A stretch of DNA of 64,000 bases from contig NC_081840.1 of NCBI RefSeq assembly GCF_963259705.1, forward strand, positions 113,494,074 to 113,558,073, given 5' to 3'. Made by a program: the position numbers and the translations under genes. The DNA is from Myotis daubentonii (Eukaryota > Chordata > Mammalia > Chiroptera > Vespertilionidae). This document shows, piece after piece, positions 59,380 through 64,000 of this stretch (positions within the stretch are counted from its first letter, which is position 1; each line of letters starts with the position of its first letter). The notes under the pieces are model-generated. The model was not told where the DNA came from and did not search any database. It saw only the letters and a list, made by a program, of their open reading frames with translations.

Positions 59380-59726
59380 CTAGAGGCCCGGTGCACAAAA
59401 ATTCATACATTTGGCGGGGGCAGGGGGGGTCCCTCAGCCTGGCCTGCACCCTCTAGTAGTACATACGCCCTCAGGGGCCTAAGCTGCAGTCTGGCCTCCC
59501 TCTGCAGGAGGTGTCTGGCGGGCCAATTCGGGGACAGCACTGGCCAGCGAGTGGCCAGCCCTGCCCCCAAATGCCCCTCCACCACTGCTGGTTGCCACCA
59601 CCATCCCCTTCCTCTCCCCGCTGGCACCCACCTTGCAGGCCTAGCATCACCTGCTCGCCAGCCCTGCCCCCTGCCAACTGTTCTGCTATTCAGTCATTTT
59701 GCATATTAGGCTTTTATTATATAGGA
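59380..59726 (-). mobile_element. Helitron, array member 5
   Basis: The 3' CTAG is at 59380-59383. The 5' end is the complement of CTTTTATTATATAGGA at 59726, next to T. It is separated from A' by four bases (TAGA). Confidence 0.82.
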
Positions 59727-60411
59727 TAGTTATGAAAGTCCTAGCCAGAGCAATCAGGCAAGAGAAAGAAATAAAAGGAATCCAAATTGGTGAATGAAGA
59801 AGTAAAAGGTTCACTTTTTGCAGATGATGTGATTCTGTATGTAGAAAAGCCTAAAAACTCCATCAAAAAAAACTATTAAAAACAATAAACAAATACAATC
59901 AAATTGCAGGATACAAAATCAATGTATGAAATTATATGCATTCCTATACACTAACAATGAAATTTCAGAAATACAAAAATGAAAATAACAATTCCTTTTG
60001 CAATTGCAACAAAAAGAATAAAATACCTAGGAATAAACTTAACAAAGCATGTGAAGGACCTATATACTGAAACTACAAAGCTTTATTAAAAGAGATTGAA
60101 AAAGACACAGTGAAATGGAAAGATACCCTGTGTTCATGGATTGAAATAGTCAACATAGTTAAAATAGCCATATGACCCAAAACTATATATAGATTTAATG
60201 CAATACCCATCAAAATTCCAATGACATTTTAAAAAGAAATAGAACAAAAAATTATCAGATTTGTATGGGACCACTAAAGACCCCAAATAGCTAAAGCAAT
60301 CCTCAGAAAAAAAGAACAAAGCTGGGGATATCAAACTACTTGACTTCAAATTATACTACAGAGCTACAATAATCAAAACAGCATGGTATTGGCAGAAAAA
60401 CAGCCATACAG
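59727..60411 (+). pseudogene. L1 ORF2 continues: polymerase motif region
   Basis: L1 text resumes exactly at the Helitron edge. FADDVILYV at about 59814-59840 is the reverse transcriptase active-site motif. The following blocks continue to 60411, where the solo LTR begins. Confidence 0.78.
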
Positions 60412-60816
60412 TGTAGGGAGCAGTTATAGGGTTAAGCCTCGGACTAACCTGTTGGGAAAGCCACAAACAAGTCCCAGCTTAGAGGGCACAGCCCTCTTAG
60501 CATAATTAAGCTTGACCTTATGAGCTCCCTAGATCTTATCTGGGTAGCTAATGGGCTGTGGGAGATGCAGCAAGTGCTGCCAAAACAAGTGAAACTCACA
60601 AGAACATTGTAACTATGGTGACCATTACCTTGTTTACCTCTGGCTATAAAATAAAGCATCAGCTTGCTGTCTGTGTCTCTCTTTGTGGCCTTAGCCAGGC
60701 CCAGAAGATCCACCTAGACCCAGCTTATTCTCTTTGTCTGTCTTTTCTACATCCTTTGCCGCTCCCCACCCACCCAATCAGGCTCACTGAACCCTTGATT
60801 GAGCTGGCTCAGCACA
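60412..60816 (+). mobile_element. Solo LTR with 6-bp TSD inside L1
   Basis: A 405-bp TG...CA element flanked by ATACAG at 60406-60411 and 60817-60822. A TATAAAATAAAGCATC stretch (about 60644) supplies TATA-like and polyadenylation-like signals in plus orientation. The 6-bp duplication suggests a class II (betaretrovirus-like) LTR. No viral genes are left. Confidence 0.88.
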
Positions 60817-62112
60817 ATACAGACGAATGGAACAGAACTGAGATCCCAGAAATAAAAACACATGTAAATGGGCAAACACTTGTTGACAAAGGAGCCAAAA
60901 ATACACAAAAGAAAGCCTCTTCAATAAATGGTGTTGGAAAAATTGGAAAGCTTCATGCAAAAGAATGAAACTAGATTAGTTTGTCCCATGTACAAAAAAA
61001 TAATTCAAAATAGATCACAGACCTAAATATAAAATCTGAAACAATGTTACATAGAAGAAAGCATAGGTACTAAACTTATGGATGTTGATCATAGAGAACA
61101 TTTTATGAATTTGAACCCAAAGACAAGGAAGAGAAAGTCAAAAATAAATGAATGGGACTAAAAAAACTCTGCACAGCAAAAGAAATCCTAACAAAACCAA
61201 AAGGCAAACAACAGATCCAACAAGGGGTTAATATCCAAAATATATAAAGAGCTCATACAACTCAACACCAAGCAAAGAGTCCAATTAATAAATGGGCAGA
61301 GGACCTGAACAGACACCTCTCCCAAGAAGACATACAAACGGCCAACAGACATATGATGAGATATGCAACTTCATTAGCTATTAGGGAAAGGCAAATCAAA
61401 ACTGCAATGAGATACCATGTCACACCTGTTAAAATGGCTATTATCAACAAGTAATAACAAGTGTTGGAGAAGTTGTGGAGAAAAGGAACCCTCATTCACC
61501 GCTGGTGGGAATGTAAACTGGTACGGCCACTATGGAAAACAGTCTGATGGTTCCTCAAAAAATTAAGAATAGAGTTCCCACATGACCAAGTAATGCCTCT
61601 TCTGAGTATCTACCCAAAAATATTGAAAACATTTATTCAAGAAGTTATATGCACCCCTATTTTCATTGCAACATTGTTCATGGTGGCAAAGAAATGTAAA
61701 CAACCAAAGTGTCCTTTGGTAGATGATTGATTGGATAAACAACATGAGTGGTACATATATACAATGGAATACTACTCAGCCATGAGAAAAGATGAAACAG
61801 CACCATTTGTGACATGAATGGACCTTGAGAATATTATGCTACGTGAAATAAGTCAGTCAGAAAAAGCTAAGAACCATATGATTTCACTCATATGTGTGAT
61901 ATAAAACTGAAACTCATAGACACAGACAATAGTATGGTGGTTACCAGAGGGAAGGGTGGTGGGAGTAGTAAAAGTTAAAGGGGCAAAATATATGGTGATG
62001 GAAGATGATTTTACTTTGGTGGTGGGCACACAATGCAACATAAAGATCATGTACCATAGAAATATACACTTAAAACCTATATAATCGTATTAACCAATAA
62101 GATTATATCCCT
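60817..62112 (+). pseudogene. L1 ORF2 C-terminal part and 3' UTR
   Basis: The L1 resumes with ACGAATGGAACAGAACTGAG after the LTR. Text such as GATACCATGTCACACCTGTT and the 3' UTR GATTTCACTCATATGTGTGA follow. The end is broken by a Helitron pair at about 62113 and a remnant follows at 63198-63240. Confidence 0.8.
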
Positions 62113-62454
62113 GGGGGATCGGCCCTAAGCTGGCAGTCAGACATCCCTCTGGCAGCCTGGGAGCCCTTGGGGGATGTCCACTTTCCAGCGGGGAGCAGGC
62201 CTAAGCTGCAGTCGGACATCCTTAGCGCTGCTTAGGAGGCAGGAGAGGCTCCCACCACCACCGCTGTACTGGCAGCTGTCAGCCTGGCTTATGGCTGAGC
62301 AGAGCTCCCCCTGTGGGAGCGCACTGACCACCAGGGGGCAGCTCCTGCATTGAGCATCTGCCCCTTGATGGTCAGTGTGTGTCATAGTGACCAGTCATTC
62401 CCAGTGGTTCTGCTGTTAGGGTCAATTTGCATATTACCCTTTTAGTATATAGGA
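62113..62454 (-). mobile_element. Helitron B (pair A+B, copy 3), 3'-truncated
   Basis: Contains the complement of CACCAGGGGGCAGCTCCTGC and ends (5' end) at the complement of CCTTTTAGTATATAGGA. No hairpin or CTAG is seen at its left, so the 3' end is missing. Confidence 0.8.
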
Positions 62455-63197
62455 TAGAGGCCTGGTGCATGGGTGGGGGCTGGCTGGTTTGCCCTGAAGG
62501 GTGTCCCGGATCAGGGTGGGGGTCCCGCTGGGGTGCCTGGCCAGCCTGGGTGAGGAGCTGAGGGCCGTTTTCAGACTGGCCACACCCCCTTCAGGGACCC
62601 TCACCCCATGAGGGTGTGGCCAGCCTGGGTGAGTGGCTGATGGCTGTTTGCAGTCTGGCCACAGCCCCTTCGGGTGGGGATCCCCACTGGGGTGCCTGGC
62701 CAGCCTGGGTGAGGGGCTGATGGCTGTTTGCAGGCTGGCCACAGCCACTTCAGGGTGGGGGGTCCTGCTGGGGTGCCTGGCCAGTCTGGGTGAGGGGCTG
62801 AGGGCTGTTTTCAGGCTGGTTAAGCCCCCCAGTGGGGACCCTCACTCCATGAGGGTGTGGCCAGCCTGGGTGAGGGGCTGATGGCTGTTTGCAGGCTGGC
62901 CACAACCCCCAGCCACCCAAGCTCCCAGTGGAGCCTGGCTGGAAGCAGGTATCTGGGATTTGTTTATCTTCTATAATTGAAACTTTGTTGTTTTTAACAG
63001 AGGCCACAGATGGCTTAGGGCTGGCAGGAAGCTTGGCTTCCTCCATCGCCCGGGCAACCAAGCTTCCTGCTTGCTCCAGCTCCATGGCTGCCAGCCACCA
63101 TCTTGGTTGGGTTAATTTGCATATAGTCGCTCTGATTGGCTATGGGCATGCCTTAGGGCATAGGTCAATTAGCATCTTCGTCTTTTATTAGTATGGA
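62455..63197 (-). mobile_element. Helitron A (pair A+B, copy 3)
   Basis: Begins TAGAGGCCTGGTGCATGGGT at the junction with B. The interior carries the GGCCAGCCTGGGTGAGGGGC repeat. The CAACCAAGATGG-type block (complement) is near 63100. The 5' end is the complement of CTTTTATTAGTATGGA at 63197, next to T. Confidence 0.85.
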
Positions 63198-63240
63198 TGC
63201 CATGCCAATAAATTTAATTTTAAAAAATTAAAAAATAATA

Positions 63241-63424
63241 AAGCTGGTTTAAGTTTAAAAAATAAAATATATTTCTAATTTTCTCTTTTGTAGATAATAT
63301 AAAGTCATTTAACTTGTAAAAATTAACTAAAGAACATTTTATAATTTGACCATAGTAAATATTTGAAGTCAATTTTATCAAATAATCAAAGTATCCATCA
63401 TTTGAGGCATCTCTAAGTGCCTAA
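63241..63424. other. Intronic sequence, AT-rich
   Basis: Nothing recognised between the L1 end and the LTR. Confidence 0.5.
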
Positions 63425-63830
63425 TGAAGGGACAGAAAGGAACTGATAGCTGTGTCCCTAACGAAAGGACAGAACAGAACTGATAGTGAAAGGACAGAAT
63501 GGAACTGATAGCTGTGTCCCCTACCTCCTCTCCCAGGAAAGCCACAGAATGTATCAGTTACTCAGCCTGCCCTTATCTCAGCCAATGGGAAAGCAAGGGA
63601 AACTAGCCCCCGGCCCTCACTCAACCAACCGGAATCAACCAAGTGCCTCCACCCCTCTCCCCAAGCCCTATAAATTCTTTGTTCTCTTGGGACTCGGGGC
63701 TCTCTCTCGCATCCAGTCATGGAGGCAGAGGGGGACCAATCCCAGGCTTGAATAAATGACTCTATGCTTTTGCATCGGACTCGGCTCCCTGGTGGTCTGT
63801 CTTGGGGGATCTTGAAATCTGGGCATAACA
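63425..63830 (+). mobile_element. Solo LTR with 5-bp TSD and U3 repeats
   Basis: A 406-bp TG...CA element flanked by CCTAA at 63420-63424 and 63831-63835. The plus strand shows LTR order: a U3 with three copies of an AAAGGACAGAAYRGAACTGA-like block (63425-63515), a TATA box (CCCTATAAATTC, 63665-63676), AATAAA near 63751 and a U5 ending GGGCATAACA. The layout is that of a gammaretrovirus-like LTR. No internal viral region is present. Confidence 0.88.
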
Positions 63831-63835
63831 CCTAA

Positions 63836-64000
63836 CATTGTGCCTGGTCCCACAAAGGTGACAAGAAGTATACTGTACATACTATCTGCCCAATAAAAAC
63901 TGTGAGTCCATAGTATTAGCTCACAATGTTTTGATCTAGCAAGACCACCCTCTGAAAGAAAAGACAAGGCAAAAAAATGATACCAAGCTCTCTTGTTAAT
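63836..64000. other. Window end, nothing recognised
   Basis: Short unassigned stretch. Confidence 0.5.

Larger units (their letters stand above)
56254..59726 (-). mobile_element. Head-to-tail array of five Helitrons
   Basis: Five minus-strand Helitrons fill one A|T site in L1 ORF2: L1 reads TTATTTAACA before and TAGTTATGAAAGTCCTAG after. The members are 56254-56633, 56634-57854, 57855-58807, 58808-59375 and 59380-59726. Four of the five begin (3' end) with CTAG plus a hairpin block; the fourth starts TAG without the C, at the pair junction. Confidence 0.85.
51898..63240 (+). mobile_element. Old near-complete LINE-1, interrupted
   Basis: Segments in L1 order on one strand: 5' UTR-like text from about 51898, ORF1 relics (52700-53680), ORF2 endonuclease (53950-54720), reverse transcriptase (54720-56253 and 59727-60411), C-terminal part and 3' UTR (60817-62112) and a last piece of the 3' end (63198-63240). 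The gaps hold a Ves SINE, a five-unit Helitron array, a solo LTR and a Helitron pair. All frames are short. It is more diverged than the L1 at 12221-24285. Confidence 0.75.

Noticed and set aside
51763..64000. Upstream LRRC49 exons
   Set aside because: The expected preceding leucine-rich repeats were not seen. This region is mostly L1 and Helitrons.

Overview
The window is vertebrate nuclear DNA, most likely from a vespertilionid (evening) bat. That rests on three repeat families together: many HeliBat-type Helitrons, tRNA-derived Ves SINEs, and a SPIN hAT element. LINE-1 copies of several ages, a half-L1, a mariner, hAT miniature elements and solo retroviral LTRs make up most of the rest. 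Nothing in it looks bacterial.

The only host gene I can support lies on the minus strand. Two short exons (51619-51762, then 37443-37504) encode consecutive leucine-rich repeats that I recognise as LRRC49, a subunit of the tubulin polyglutamylase complex. They join in phase, have good splice sites and are separated by a 14.1 kb intron. Other exons of the gene were not found, so nearly all of the window is LRRC49 intron if the assignment holds.

Region by region: 1-6391 is degraded intron with L1 tails and old MITEs. 6392-8987 is a minus-strand Helitron pair; the larger member encloses a solo-LTR piece and a dead TFPT retrocopy. 8988-12220 has an old L1 tail and Ves SINEs. 12221-24285 is one L1 taken apart by later insertions: a Helitron pair, a truncated L1, a second Helitron pair that itself holds a full-length half-L1 (HAL1) with target-site duplications, and a solo LTR. 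24588-26501 is a three-unit Helitron array. 26619-28370 is a Helitron whose 5' end is split by a mariner, whose own terminal repeat is split by a Ves SINE. 30110-34278 holds a palindromic hAT MITE and a hAT element split by a Helitron. 34279-44560 is mostly single-copy intron with one exon, a TA-flanked inverted-repeat element and two L1 tails. 44560-49800 is a very old L1 carrying SPIN, a Helitron and SINEs. 51898-63240 is an old near-complete L1 carrying a SINE, a five-unit Helitron array, a solo LTR and another Helitron pair. A solo LTR lies at 63425-63830.

The most notable pattern is that adjoining Helitrons recur as the same ordered pairs (pair A+B at three sites, pair A'+B' at two) with the same junction. 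This suggests that head-to-tail composites moved as units. No Rep/helicase gene is present, so all the Helitrons here are non-autonomous.
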